Source: Aestuariispira insulae | GTDB taxonomy: Bacteria > Pseudomonadota > Alphaproteobacteria > UBA8366 > Aestuariispiraceae | Direction of reading: 5' to 3' | DNA: 64,000 nt | NCBI RefSeq assembly: GCF_003385955.1 | Contig: NZ_QRDW01000004.1 | Coordinates: 186,001 to 250,000, forward strand | Part shown: positions 46,867 through 55,236 of the stretch, one piece after another | Position numbering within the stretch: the first letter of the stretch is position 1 | How the letters are laid out: each line of letters opens with the position of its first letter | Program-made: the position numbers and the translations under genes | The notes under the pieces: model-generated | Databases searched by the model: none | Told to the model about the DNA's origin: nothing | What the model saw: the letters and a program-made list of their open reading frames with translations, nothing else

Positions 46867-47253
46867 TTATTCAGAGGCCAAAAGTTCCTTGCCCGCTTTG
46901 GTCAGCTTGCAAACAAGCCACTCTTGTTTCAGGGGGTTGTTGAACCAGGGCTCCGCCCATCCATGATCGATACAGGACTGAATGGTCCGGTCACTGTAGC
47001 GTTGTCCATTCTGATTGAACAGCGGCAATTTACCACCTGGCTGTTCAAGGCCACGGGACAAATATTCCCGTTGGGTTGCAGTTGGTCTCGCACTTCCAGA
47101 CGTTGGCGATGGTTTTACATCTTTTAGCAGAATGATGTCTGGATCGCTGGCCATTGTCTGTAATGCCTCATGATCGGGATTTTCAGGTTTCAGCTTTTCG
47201 GACGCTAGCCAGCCTATCATGTCCTGCGATCTAGGTGAATATGATCCCGCCAT
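46867..47253 (-). CDS. Hypothetical protein, 128 residues
   Basis: I do not recognise this protein. The N-terminal half is polar and probably disordered, with a Pro/Ser/Thr-rich stretch. The C-terminal half (from ATQREYLSRGLEQPGGKLP to LTKAGKELLASE) looks like a small winged-helix fold ending in a beta-hairpin typical of DNA-binding wHTH domains, but this is a guess from pattern. It lies 31 bp after the HD gene and 12 bp before the GGT-like gene in one operon. Confidence 0.7.
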   Translation of the reverse strand: MAGSYSPRSQDMIGWLASEKLKPENPDHEALQTMASDPDIILLKDVKPSPTSGSARPTATQREYLSRGLEQPGGKLPLFNQNGQRYSDRTIQSCIDHGWAEPWFNNPLKQEWLVCKLTKAGKELLASE

Positions 47254-47284
47254 CCAATCAGCACAAATTGCTAGGCAGCAGGCA

Positions 47285-47878
47285 TCACCGTTCCAATTCG
47301 CCCATCAGCGCGTGAAACCGGTCCAGAAATGCCTGTTTTGCCTGGCCGGTAGAAAGTGGCGTGACATCCAGGGAGATCTCTAATTGGGGCTTTCCCCAGA
47401 TTTTCTTAGCCTCAGCTTCCGAGAAACCGGCAATTTGGATTGCTTCAAAAAAAGCGGATATCCGATCTGCGGATTTAATCAGCCGGTGGATTTTATTCGG
47501 GGTTTTCGCTGGCAGTCCAAACCTCAAATGGATCGCTTCTTCAAGCCTTTGTTCGAAATTCTTAAAATCAACGCCTATGGCTGATTTGAAAGGCGAGATC
47601 ATATCGCCAATCACATATTCAGGTGCATCATGCAGCAATGCGATCAGACGCCATTGAATATCCAAATGCGGCTGAAGGTTGCCGGATATCTCTTCCACCA
47701 GTACCGAATGCTGGGCGACGGAAAAAGCCCAATCTCCTTCGGTCTGGCCATTCCAGCGTGCAACGCGGGCCAAACCGTGGGCAATATCCTCAATTTCGAT
47801 ATCGACCGGAGAAGGATCCAGAAGATCCAGTCGCCGGCCGCTTAGCATTCTCTGCCAGGCTCTTTTAGCTTTTGCCAC
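47285..47878 (-). CDS. HD-domain hydrolase, YfbR-like
   Basis: A 197-residue HD phosphohydrolase. The metal-binding motifs are visible: AQHSVLV, ALLHDAPEYVIGDM and KSADRISAFFEA, in the order found in YfbR-type 5'-deoxynucleotidases, which hydrolyse dNMPs. The substrate is not certain. Translation begins at GTG 47878, two bases after the preceding gene's stop, so coupling is likely. Confidence 0.85.
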   Translation of the reverse strand: MAKAKRAWQRMLSGRRLDLLDPSPVDIEIEDIAHGLARVARWNGQTEGDWAFSVAQHSVLVEEISGNLQPHLDIQWRLIALLHDAPEYVIGDMISPFKSAIGVDFKNFEQRLEEAIHLRFGLPAKTPNKIHRLIKSADRISAFFEAIQIAGFSEAEAKKIWGKPQLEISLDVTPLSTGQAKQAFLDRFHALMGELER

Positions 47879-47880
47879 AG

Positions 47881-48660
47881 TTATCGGTCCAAATACTGTT
47901 CTGCCCAGGTGAGGCCGTCTTGTGTTGCGCCCATGGGGTTATATTCACATCCAATCCAATCCCGGTAGCCCACATCATGGATGGCTTTGAATATAGCTTT
48001 GAGATCCAGTGTTCCGAGATTCGGTTCATTGCGGTCCGGCACACCGGCAATTTGAATATGCCCGATATAGTTCCGGAATTGCTCAATCGCGCCGACGGTA
48101 TCGCCTTCCACGATTTCCCGATGATATAGATCAAGTTGCAGTTTGACATTGGGCTGGCCCAGCCGGTCTATCAGATTGGCAACCTCAGAGGTTCGGCTAT
48201 AGAGATATCCCGGCATATCTCCGGGATTCAGAGGCTCCAGCAGGAGTGTGATGTTATTTTTCGCAGCCAGCAGGGCTGCCCACTGAAGGTTTCGTGCCAG
48301 GACGGCATAACAATCATGTGCTCCATATCCCACCGGTATGTTACCTGCCATCACATGGATCCTGGGGCAGTTGAGGTTGGCGGCATAGCTTAAGGCTAAT
48401 TGGAAACTCTGTTGAAATTCCTCTTCACGGCCGGGCAGGGCGGCAATACCGCGCTCTCCGTTTTTCCAATCGCCTGGCGGCGCGTTAAAAAGAACCGATT
48501 CTAGCTTGGCTTCCTTGAGCCAGTTTTTGATTTCTTCTGCAGGATTGCCGTAGGGAAAGAGAAACTCTACACCATGAAAGCCGCAGGCCGCTGCCGCTTG
48601 AAATCTGTCCTGGAAGGATAATTCCGGGAAGAGAAAAGACAGATTGGCAGAAAGCTTCAT
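47881..48660 (-). CDS. hyi: Hydroxypyruvate isomerase family protein
   Basis: A 259-residue TIM-barrel protein of the xylose-isomerase-like superfamily. The start MKLSANLSFLFPELSFQDR, HVMAGN, LLLEPLN (catalytic Glu), LQLDLYH, and IQIAGVPDRNEP are typical of Hyi, which interconverts hydroxypyruvate and tartronate semialdehyde. No glyoxylate-pathway genes lie nearby, so another ketose-like substrate is possible. Its ATG overlaps the stop of the NlpC/P60 gene (ATGA). Confidence 0.85.
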   Translation of the reverse strand: MKLSANLSFLFPELSFQDRFQAAAACGFHGVEFLFPYGNPAEEIKNWLKEAKLESVLFNAPPGDWKNGERGIAALPGREEEFQQSFQLALSYAANLNCPRIHVMAGNIPVGYGAHDCYAVLARNLQWAALLAAKNNITLLLEPLNPGDMPGYLYSRTSEVANLIDRLGQPNVKLQLDLYHREIVEGDTVGAIEQFRNYIGHIQIAGVPDRNEPNLGTLDLKAIFKAIHDVGYRDWIGCEYNPMGATQDGLTWAEQYLDR

Positions 48661-49529
48661 GCCAGTTCCTCCAGGCGGCGGATGCTGCTGATCTCAGTTC
48701 CTTCGATTTCTTTGATATGGGCCGAAACCTTCTCCAGCGGCGCAATGGAAGTTTTCATGTCGGTGGCATTGGCATGGATGAGCGAGGAATCGTCCATCAT
48801 GATGCCCACATGGCCCGGCCAGAAGACAAGATCATTTCTTTTGAGACCTGAATGGTCTGCGTTGATTGTTATTGATTCACCGACGCTATATTCCTGCTGG
48901 TCGGTGTCTCTTTTGGCCATGATTCCAGCCCGGAGCAGGGCCAATTGAACGAGCCCGGAACAGTCCAGACCAAGATAGCTGTTCCCGCCCCAGAGATAGG
49001 GGGATTCGAGAAATTTTGACGCGGTTTCAGCCAGATCCGGCTGCGTCACGCCGCGCGAGGCCAAATGGCGCGAATAAACCCAGCCTCCATTCGCCAATTT
49101 TGAAAATTTTTCATTTTTTTCAATGATCTCGACATGGCTTCCTAGAGATAACGTAAAGATTGGATGCCGTTTTATATCCGGTTCAGGAAAGATCAGGCTG
49201 AATGCGGATGACACCAAATGGGTCGGGTTCGTGGTTCCTGTGTTCAAATCGGACGAAGGACAATAGCCGACATAGCCATCTCGGTTATTTTGCACCCATG
49301 CCCAACCATCCTTCTCTTCGAAACAGCGGATATTGTCACCAAAAAGCAGTTGGCTATCCTGAGGAAACTCAAAACCTGGTCCTCGGCGCAAGCTCACGAC
49401 AGGAGCCGTCACATGAAACGCGCTGCCCTCGGTGTAACGTTCCGCAACAACATCATCGCGCAGTTCCATCGCGGCTAAATCAGGCCGATAAGCATTCAAT
49501 CTTTTATCTGGAGCGGTGACGTCATTCAT
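48657..49529 (-). CDS. NlpC/P60 cysteine peptidase with SH3 domains
   Basis: A 290-residue peptidase probably acting on peptidoglycan peptides. Two bacterial SH3-like segments (about residues 35-160) precede an NlpC/P60 domain with the Cys in LGLDCSGLVQLALLRAG, the His in FWPGHVGIM and the third polar residue, His in LIHANA. The arrangement resembles the YkfC-type gamma-D-glutamyl-diamino-acid endopeptidase, which works on recycled muropeptides in the cytoplasm; absence of a signal peptide agrees. First gene of the six-gene leftward operon. Confidence 0.9.
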   Translation of the reverse strand: MNDVTAPDKRLNAYRPDLAAMELRDDVVAERYTEGSAFHVTAPVVSLRRGPGFEFPQDSQLLFGDNIRCFEEKDGWAWVQNNRDGYVGYCPSSDLNTGTTNPTHLVSSAFSLIFPEPDIKRHPIFTLSLGSHVEIIEKNEKFSKLANGGWVYSRHLASRGVTQPDLAETASKFLESPYLWGGNSYLGLDCSGLVQLALLRAGIMAKRDTDQQEYSVGESITINADHSGLKRNDLVFWPGHVGIMMDDSSLIHANATDMKTSIAPLEKVSAHIKEIEGTEISSIRRLEELA

Positions 49530-49556
49530 AGCATTGGCCGTTGGGGAAAAGAGTAT

Positions 49557-49586
49557 TTGACCTGTCAGTTGGGAGAGGCTTAATCG
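49557..49586 (+). promoter_or_regulatory. Possible promoter of the histidine phosphatase gene
   Basis: TTGACC (49557-49562), 18-bp spacer, TAATCG (49581-49586), 38 bp before the ATG. The -10 is only partly matched. Confidence 0.3.
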
Positions 49587-49624
49587 ACAATAGATGAATA
49601 TTTCACAGTTTAACGGAGTTTGTC

Positions 49625-50326
49625 ATGGCATTACCAGGAACGAAAGGCCGCAGACGGATATATTTGATGCGTCATGGCGATGTTTCCTATGTCGATGCTG
49701 ATGGCCGCCCTGTTGACCCTGAATCAGTGATGTTGACCGCAACGGGCCGAAAACAGGTCGCTGCGGCCAGGGAAATGCTGTCTGAAATACCCCTCGACCG
49801 TATCTTGTGTTCAGGGCTTCCCAGAACACAGGAAACAGCAAGCATCATGGCTACAAACCGTGGAATAGAGATAGAAAATGATGAGCGACTGCGTGAGATC
49901 AGAGGAGGGCGCTTGTCCCAGGTTTCACCGGAGAATCGTGAAGCAGCCTTTGTCTACGGCCTTGAAACAGCCGGTAACGCGGGCGCTGCCTTCGCCGGCG
50001 GTGAGGAATTCCAGGTATTCGGAGACCGGATTATCTCAGCTTTTGAGGAAAAACTGTTTGAGGATGGTTGGCAGCGCATGCTGCTTGTGGCTCATGACGT
50101 GGTCAACCGAATGATCTTATCTCATATCTGTGGCGCAGGCTTGTCAGGCTTGGCCACGTTTGAACAGGATATGGCCTGCATAAACGTTATTGATGTGGAT
50201 ATCATAGAGGGGCAGCTGGAGAGGACGTTGATCAAGGCTCTCAATGTGACGGCCTATAACACCTCCAAATCAGGCATGTATCAGACAAGCTTTGAGCAGG
50301 TGTTCAAAACATTGTTTGATTATTGA
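49625..50326 (+). CDS. Histidine phosphatase family protein
   Basis: A 233-residue phosphoglycerate-mutase-like phosphatase. The RHG motif in IYLMRHGDVSY carries the phospho-His, with the supporting Arg in CSGLPRTQETA, Glu in LREIRGG and second His in LLVAHDVVNR. The family acts on many small phosphoesters and some phosphoproteins; no substrate can be assigned. It stands alone and converges on the histidine kinase gene with a 12-bp spacer. Confidence 0.88.
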   Translation: MALPGTKGRRRIYLMRHGDVSYVDADGRPVDPESVMLTATGRKQVAAAREMLSEIPLDRILCSGLPRTQETASIMATNRGIEIENDERLREIRGGRLSQVSPENREAAFVYGLETAGNAGAAFAGGEEFQVFGDRIISAFEEKLFEDGWQRMLLVAHDVVNRMILSHICGAGLSGLATFEQDMACINVIDVDIIEGQLERTLIKALNVTAYNTSKSGMYQTSFEQVFKTLFDY

Positions 50327-50338
50327 AAAATCGGCGTG

Positions 50339-51154
50339 TCAGTCTGGGAATTTCAATGTGACCAATGTTCCGATGCCTTCCTGGCTTCGGATCTCCAGCA
50401 CAGCCCCCATTTCGTCGGCCAATCGCTTTGAAATGGAGAGGCCCAGACCAGACCCATTGTCGCCGCGGGATTCCAGGCCTTCAACCTGTTCAAACGGCGC
50501 CATGACTTTCAAGACATCCTCTGCTGCCATGCCAAATCCCGTATCCTGGATAACCAGGATAACGGCGCCGTCGATCTCATCAACTGTTGCCTTGACTGTT
50601 ACTTCACCGCCTTCCGGGGTGAATTTAACCGCATTAGTCACCAAATTGTAGAGAATTTGCTTCAAGCGGGTCGGGTCGGTTTTTAGAATCGGGAAATCCT
50701 CCGACACGACAGCATTGAGTTTCACGCCAAGATCTTCGGCAAATTTTGTCAGATCTGTCAGTGTGCTGTTGATCAGGCCGGTGACCTCAACATCGACTTT
50801 TTCAACGATGGCGGGAATTTCGTGCCCAGTAGCCTTGTTTTTGGCATATGAAAGTTCTTGCTCACAAATGGATAGAAGATGCTGGGCGGAACTGTGGATC
50901 AGTTCTGTATATTCCCGATAATGATCATGACCGAGAGGACCGAACCGTTCGGACATCATAATTTCGCTAAAACCGATGATGGCATTCAGCGGATTCTTTA
51001 TCTCATGGGCCAATTCACCGATACGGATGCTGTTATCGCGGTCTATCTGGCGGCACCGCTTCATAGAATCTTCCAGAGAGGCTTCTGCCTGCCGCAGCAA
51101 TTTGCGGAGCCGGTCCTCGGTCTGGATTTTCAATTTGTCCGCCGTATTGCTCAT
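50339..51154 (-). CDS. Orphan cytoplasmic sensor histidine kinase
   Basis: A 271-residue kinase with a short N-terminal coiled coil, a HisKA domain (H-box in ELAHEIKNPLNAIIGFSEIM, near residue 52) and a HATPase_c domain (N-box NLVTNAVKFT, G1 DTGFGMA, G2 DNGSGLGLSISK). No membrane segment or sensor domain is present. The H-box resembles those of PleC/DivJ-type kinases, so DivK or PleD might be partners, by inference. No response regulator is adjacent. Confidence 0.9.
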   Translation of the reverse strand: MSNTADKLKIQTEDRLRKLLRQAEASLEDSMKRCRQIDRDNSIRIGELAHEIKNPLNAIIGFSEIMMSERFGPLGHDHYREYTELIHSSAQHLLSICEQELSYAKNKATGHEIPAIVEKVDVEVTGLINSTLTDLTKFAEDLGVKLNAVVSEDFPILKTDPTRLKQILYNLVTNAVKFTPEGGEVTVKATVDEIDGAVILVIQDTGFGMAAEDVLKVMAPFEQVEGLESRGDNGSGLGLSISKRLADEMGAVLEIRSQEGIGTLVTLKFPD

Positions 51155-51208
51155 TCAGTGTATATTCCGCAAAAGCGTGTCCAGGGGATGGTGCCCGTCA
51201 GCTTACAA

Positions 51209-51430
51209 TCAAGATTTATATAATTTCTTAATAATCCAATAGGCACCCGGCACCCATAAAATACCGGCAATAGGATAATAAGCCATTTGGAACCAAGCAG
51301 AATCGCTGGTCAAATGATCACCGGCAACCCAGGCTAGGCAGATATATGCGGCCATATAGGCAACAACAATAATTGCCGTAAAAGCCCGCCTTGGGGCAGA
51401 AGGGACACCGGCTGTGTTTTCTCCAGACAA
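51209..51430 (-). CDS. DUF2842 small membrane protein
   Basis: A 73-residue inner-membrane protein with two hydrophobic segments (about 17-36 and 50-67) and the family end AYYPIAGILWVPGAYWIIKK. The function is unknown; the family is alphaproteobacterial. There is no in-frame ATG before the first membrane helix; translation probably begins at TTG 51430, with GGAG 8 nt upstream and an in-frame TAA above it. Confidence 0.75.
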   Translation of the reverse strand: MSGENTAGVPSAPRRAFTAIIVVAYMAAYICLAWVAGDHLTSDSAWFQMAYYPIAGILWVPGAYWIIKKLYKS

Positions 51431-51485
51431 GCGGAAAGCTCCAATTTAGTGATATGCCTGAGCCGTATTAAATGAGCCCGGTTGA

Positions 51486-52043
51486 TCAGTCAAAGAGCTT
51501 ATCAATATCATCCTGGCTGATAGAGCTTTCGGTTTCTAGAGCCGGACCGTTCAAAAGCGCAGCATCACCTTCCCGTTCATCGGTCGCGATACCGTCGGCC
51601 ATAGCGCTTATTTCATCTTTGCCCCAAAGCTGGGTCATTGTCTCGACACGCTCTTCAACAAACTGCATCGAACGGACGATCTTATTCACGCGCTGACCCG
51701 TAATATCCTGAAAGGTGCAAGCTTCCATTGCGGCCATGGTCTTATCACCGATTTCATCGCACAGGCTATTGCGCTCCTCATCACCGGAAGCTGACCGAAT
51801 CTTCTCAACGATCTCATCAATGGATTCCACTGATTCAAGGATGGAATGAGTCGCTTTTTCCGTCGCAGAGACAATAGCGTCCAACTGCTCAGCCATGGAA
51901 TCGAATTTGGTCTGATCGTTCTCGCGGGCCACCATTTGGGCCACTTCTTCGCGGAACCGATGGATATATTGCACCAGGCTGATGATCTCATTCTTCAGGC
52001 GGACATCGGAAATGCCGTCCAGTGCATTTGTGCTGACCATCAA
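51486..52043 (-). CDS. CheZ-like chemotaxis phosphatase
   Basis: A 185-residue, almost fully helical protein. The segment CTFQDITGQRVNKIV matches the CheZ active-site helix, whose Gln activates water for CheY-P hydrolysis. A variable acidic linker then leads to a C-terminal helix SISQDDIDKLFD, like the CheY-binding tail of CheZ. True CheZ is uncommon in alphaproteobacteria; this belongs to the wider CheZ/ChePep-type group. No cheY is close; DivK-like receivers are possible targets. Start may be the first or second Met. Confidence 0.8.
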   Translation of the reverse strand: MMVSTNALDGISDVRLKNEIISLVQYIHRFREEVAQMVARENDQTKFDSMAEQLDAIVSATEKATHSILESVESIDEIVEKIRSASGDEERNSLCDEIGDKTMAAMEACTFQDITGQRVNKIVRSMQFVEERVETMTQLWGKDEISAMADGIATDEREGDAALLNGPALETESSISQDDIDKLFD

Positions 52044-52143
52044 CTACTTCCTTTCATCTTCATGCACTTACCCTGCACAGAATACGTTGAAGCAGAGGAT
52101 TAACGCAATGAGATTATTGAATAAGTGTGATGGTTGGTGACGG

Positions 52144-52383
52144 TCAGTTAAATGCCTTGAAGGTAATAATGGTGAATGTGTCCCTGATACCGGCAAGCGG
52201 TTGGATGCTTTCATTCACAAAATGACCAATGTCTTCATCGGCCGGAAGATAACATTTCATCATGAGATCATAATGGCCGGACGTGGAATAGACTTCGGAA
52301 ACCTGTTCAACTTCAATGGCAGCATCGGCAACCTTGTAAGCCTGCCCCAATTCACATTTTACCTGAATGAAGATGGTTTGCAT
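52144..52383 (-). CDS. Stand-alone Lrp/AsnC ligand-binding (RAM) domain
   Basis: A 79-residue protein containing only the RAM (ligand-binding and oligomerisation) domain of Lrp/AsnC regulators: FIQVKCELGQAYKVADA, VSEVYSTSGHYDLMMKCY and IRDTFTIITF. No helix-turn-helix is encoded upstream in frame, so it cannot bind DNA alone; such proteins may sense amino acids or modulate full-length Lrp proteins. It is 26 bp behind the DEAD-box helicase gene and likely cotranscribed. Confidence 0.88.
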   Translation of the reverse strand: MQTIFIQVKCELGQAYKVADAAIEVEQVSEVYSTSGHYDLMMKCYLPADEDIGHFVNESIQPLAGIRDTFTIITFKAFN

Positions 52384-52409
52384 CGTCTTCCCCGTCCGGT
52401 CACAGATAC

Positions 52410-53759
52410 TTATTTTCTAAGAAGAAAGGCTGGCACACCATCCGTCTGGCCAAAGGGCAGATCGGATTCCGGCTCCACACCAATCACAACATCATCGTCA
52501 CGGCGGTTCCGGCCACGATCTCGTCCTCGGCCTTTTTGGCTTTGACGAGCAGGGCGTTCTTTATCGCGGGAAGGACGATTGTCTTTGCTGCTGGATTCCT
52601 TTTTGGTATCCGGCGATTTTTCTTCTCGCTTGTCCTTGGTGAAATCTTCCAGAACCGGTATGGGCTTCTTAATGATATGTTCGATGGCCCGAATCAATTT
52701 GTCATCCCGATCCGTCGCCAGCGTAAACGCTTTTCCATCACGGCCTGCACGGCCTGTCCGCCCGATCCTGTGTACATAATCTTCTGGGTTGTTGGGCACA
52801 TCATAGTTAAAGACGTGGCTTACAGAAGCAATGTCCAAGCCGCGGGCCGCAACATCGGAACAGACCAGGAGCGTTATTTTACCCTCCCGAAATTCGGTCA
52901 GACACTCCATGCGCTTATATTGATCCATGTCGCCATGAAGGGCGCCCACCGGATATTCACGCTTTTTGAGGCTTGAATAGAGCGTTGCCACATCCCGTTT
53001 CCGGTTACAGAAAATGATCCCGTTTTTGACATCATCCTGATCAAGCCAGCGCCGCAACACATTGCCTTTCTGGCGCGGAGAGACATATGCCAAGCCCTGA
53101 ACGATCGTATCAGCCGTTGACGACGGCTTATCAACAGTAACTTCTTTCGGGTTGCTCAGGAACTTGTCCGCTAGGCGGCGAACTTCTTTGGGCATGGTTG
53201 CGGAAAACATCACGGTCTGCCGCAAAGGAGGCATCATAGAAACAATGCGCTCAACATCCGGAATAAAGCCCATATCCAGCATACGGTCTGCTTCATCGAT
53301 AACAACAATCTTGGTATCTGTCAGCATCACTTTGCCGCGTTCGCAGTGATCGAGCAGTCGGCCCGGAGTTGCGATTAAGACATCAACACCGCGATCAAGT
53401 TTCTTTTCCTGTTCACCAAACGACACGCCGCCAATCAGCAAAGCCATGTTCAGCTTGTGATACTTCCCATAAGTCTCGAAGTTTTCAGCAACCTGGGCAG
53501 CCAGTTCACGTGTCGGCGCGAGGATTACGGAGCGCGGCATCCGCGCACGGGCACGACCATGAGAGAGGATATCGATCATTGGCAGGGTGAAGGATGCCGT
53601 TTTTCCGGTTCCGGTTTGCGCACATCCAAGCACATCTCGGTTCATCAAAACGAAGGGGATGGCCTTTTCTTGGATAGGGGTCGGGGTTTCATAGCCCGCA
53701 TCCCCAATGGCGCGCAGGAGGTCTTCACCGAGGCCAAGATCGTCAAATTTTACTGTCAT
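52410..53759 (-). CDS. rhlE: DEAD-box ATP-dependent RNA helicase (RhlE-like)
   Basis: A 449-residue RNA helicase. Q motif (FDDLGLGEDLLRAIGDAGYE, TPIQ), Walker A AQTGTGKT, PTRELAAQ, DEAD variant VIDEADRMLDMGF, SAT motif and C-terminal HRIGRTGRAGRDG are intact. The last 70 residues are Lys/Arg/Ser-rich and disordered, typical of RhlE-type tails. ATG 53759 (MTVKFDDLG) is chosen; the open frame reaches 53852 but adds 31 residues outside the fold. It probably acts in ribosome assembly or mRNA decay. Confidence 0.93.
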   Translation of the reverse strand: MTVKFDDLGLGEDLLRAIGDAGYETPTPIQEKAIPFVLMNRDVLGCAQTGTGKTASFTLPMIDILSHGRARARMPRSVILAPTRELAAQVAENFETYGKYHKLNMALLIGGVSFGEQEKKLDRGVDVLIATPGRLLDHCERGKVMLTDTKIVVIDEADRMLDMGFIPDVERIVSMMPPLRQTVMFSATMPKEVRRLADKFLSNPKEVTVDKPSSTADTIVQGLAYVSPRQKGNVLRRWLDQDDVKNGIIFCNRKRDVATLYSSLKKREYPVGALHGDMDQYKRMECLTEFREGKITLLVCSDVAARGLDIASVSHVFNYDVPNNPEDYVHRIGRTGRAGRDGKAFTLATDRDDKLIRAIEHIIKKPIPVLEDFTKDKREEKSPDTKKESSSKDNRPSRDKERPARQSQKGRGRDRGRNRRDDDVVIGVEPESDLPFGQTDGVPAFLLRK

Positions 53760-53983
53760 ATAGGCGCTTTGCGACTGTTGTTGATGGCAGGACCGTTCCT
53801 GCTCAAATGCGTCAAGATGCGCGGATATTAGGCTTCTCAGCCTTGCTGTCAATTGTGAATCAAGGAACAGAAGCTTTCTTGACGGTCGAAATCATATGGT
53901 ATTTTCCCATCGTTGCCTTGATGCAACGGTCAAAGCGTGTGAATTATGCCGCACCAGCAGGTTAACGGGGAGGTTTATCGTTC

Positions 53984-54535
53984 ATGCTGATGAAAGCTCA
54001 AACAGCGCAGCTTATTGTGGTTGATTTGCAAGAGCGGCTCTTGCCTGCAATCCACGGGGGAGAGCAGGTTATCGTTTGTGCAAACAAATTAATTTCGGCT
54101 GCGGCGGAATTGATGATTCCAGTCACAGTCACAGAACAATATCCGAAAGGACTGGGAGGCACGGTACCAAGCCTTACGGAATCGCTCAGGGCTTCGAATG
54201 CCACTTTTCTGCCTAAAATCAGCTTTTCTGGCATGGCGGATCAACAGATATCCAATGCTATTGCTGGGACCCCGGAAAGAAGGCAGTTGATTGTCTGCGG
54301 AACGGAAACCCATGTTTGTGTTCTGCAATCTGCCATGGATGCTCAATTGGCTGGTTATGAGGTGTTTGTCGTTGCGGACGCTTGTTCCAGTCGGACCCAG
54401 GAAAACAAAAATCTTGCTCTTGAGCGTATGCGGGCGGCGGGAATTACCATTGTTTCCACAGAAATGGTCTTGTTCGAATGGCTGGAACAGGCCGGCACCT
54501 CCATGTTCAAGGAAATTAGCAAGTTAATAAAATGA
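53984..54535 (+). CDS. Isochorismatase-family cysteine hydrolase
   Basis: A 183-residue hydrolase with the Asp-Lys-Cys triad: Asp in LIVVDLQERLLP, Lys in FLPKISFSG and Cys in GTETHVCVLQSA. It is nearer the YcaC/ISOC-type group than to EntB, because no carrier domain or siderophore genes are present. The substrate is unknown. GGGGAGG precedes the ATG. It overlaps the following alpha/beta hydrolase gene by ATGA, so the two form an operon. Confidence 0.87.
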   Translation: MLMKAQTAQLIVVDLQERLLPAIHGGEQVIVCANKLISAAAELMIPVTVTEQYPKGLGGTVPSLTESLRASNATFLPKISFSGMADQQISNAIAGTPERRQLIVCGTETHVCVLQSAMDAQLAGYEVFVVADACSSRTQENKNLALERMRAAGITIVSTEMVLFEWLEQAGTSMFKEISKLIK

Positions 54536-55236
54536 AAAAAGAAAAACTGGTCCTGATCCCGGGGCTGCTGTGTGATGAACGTTTATGGTCGCATCAAAAA
54601 CAATATCTGGCAGAGCTGGTAGAAATAGTCATTGGGGACACCTTTCAAGACCATACGGTTGAAATGATGGCCAAAAGGATCTTGGCGCAGGTGGACGGAT
54701 CCTTTTCTTTGGCGGGCCTTTCCATGGGGGGCTATGTGGCCCAGGAAATTATGAGGCAGGCGCCGCAGCGGGTGAAGCGTCTTGCGTTGCTGGATACCTC
54801 CGCTAGGAAGGATGACGAAAGCCAGGCCAGGCGGCGACGCGGATTGATTAACTTGGCAAAAATGGGAAAGTTTAAAGGGGTTACACCTCGTCTGCTGCCT
54901 ATGTTAGTTCATCCCGACCGGCTGGATGATGAGAAACTGACCAATGCTGTGATGGAGATGGCCGCGCATGTCGGCCAATCCCGTTTTGTTGATCAACAGA
55001 ATGCAATTTTACACCGACCGGACGGCATAGAAGATCTGAGCCGTTTTGCCGTGGATACGATGGTGGTTTGCGGCCGGCAGGACGAAATAACACCGCTTGA
55101 ACTATCCGAAGAGATCGCAGCCCATGTGCCCAAGGCAAGGCTGGTGATCATCGAAGATTGCGGGCATTTGTCTTCCATGGAGCGACCGCAGGCGGTCACC
55201 GCCCTTATGCGTGACTGGCTGCTTCGAAAGCCCTGA
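54532..55236 (+). CDS. Alpha/beta hydrolase
   Basis: A 234-residue single-domain esterase-like protein. Oxyanion region LIPGLLCDERLW, nucleophile elbow GLSMGGY, acid Asp in CGRQDEITP and His in EDCGHLSSMERP form the triad. The substrate is unknown. Coupled to the isochorismatase-type gene, it may act on the same compound. Its TGA abuts the convergent stop of the next gene as TGATCA. Confidence 0.88.
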   Translation: MKKEKLVLIPGLLCDERLWSHQKQYLAELVEIVIGDTFQDHTVEMMAKRILAQVDGSFSLAGLSMGGYVAQEIMRQAPQRVKRLALLDTSARKDDESQARRRRGLINLAKMGKFKGVTPRLLPMLVHPDRLDDEKLTNAVMEMAAHVGQSRFVDQQNAILHRPDGIEDLSRFAVDTMVVCGRQDEITPLELSEEIAAHVPKARLVIIEDCGHLSSMERPQAVTALMRDWLLRKP

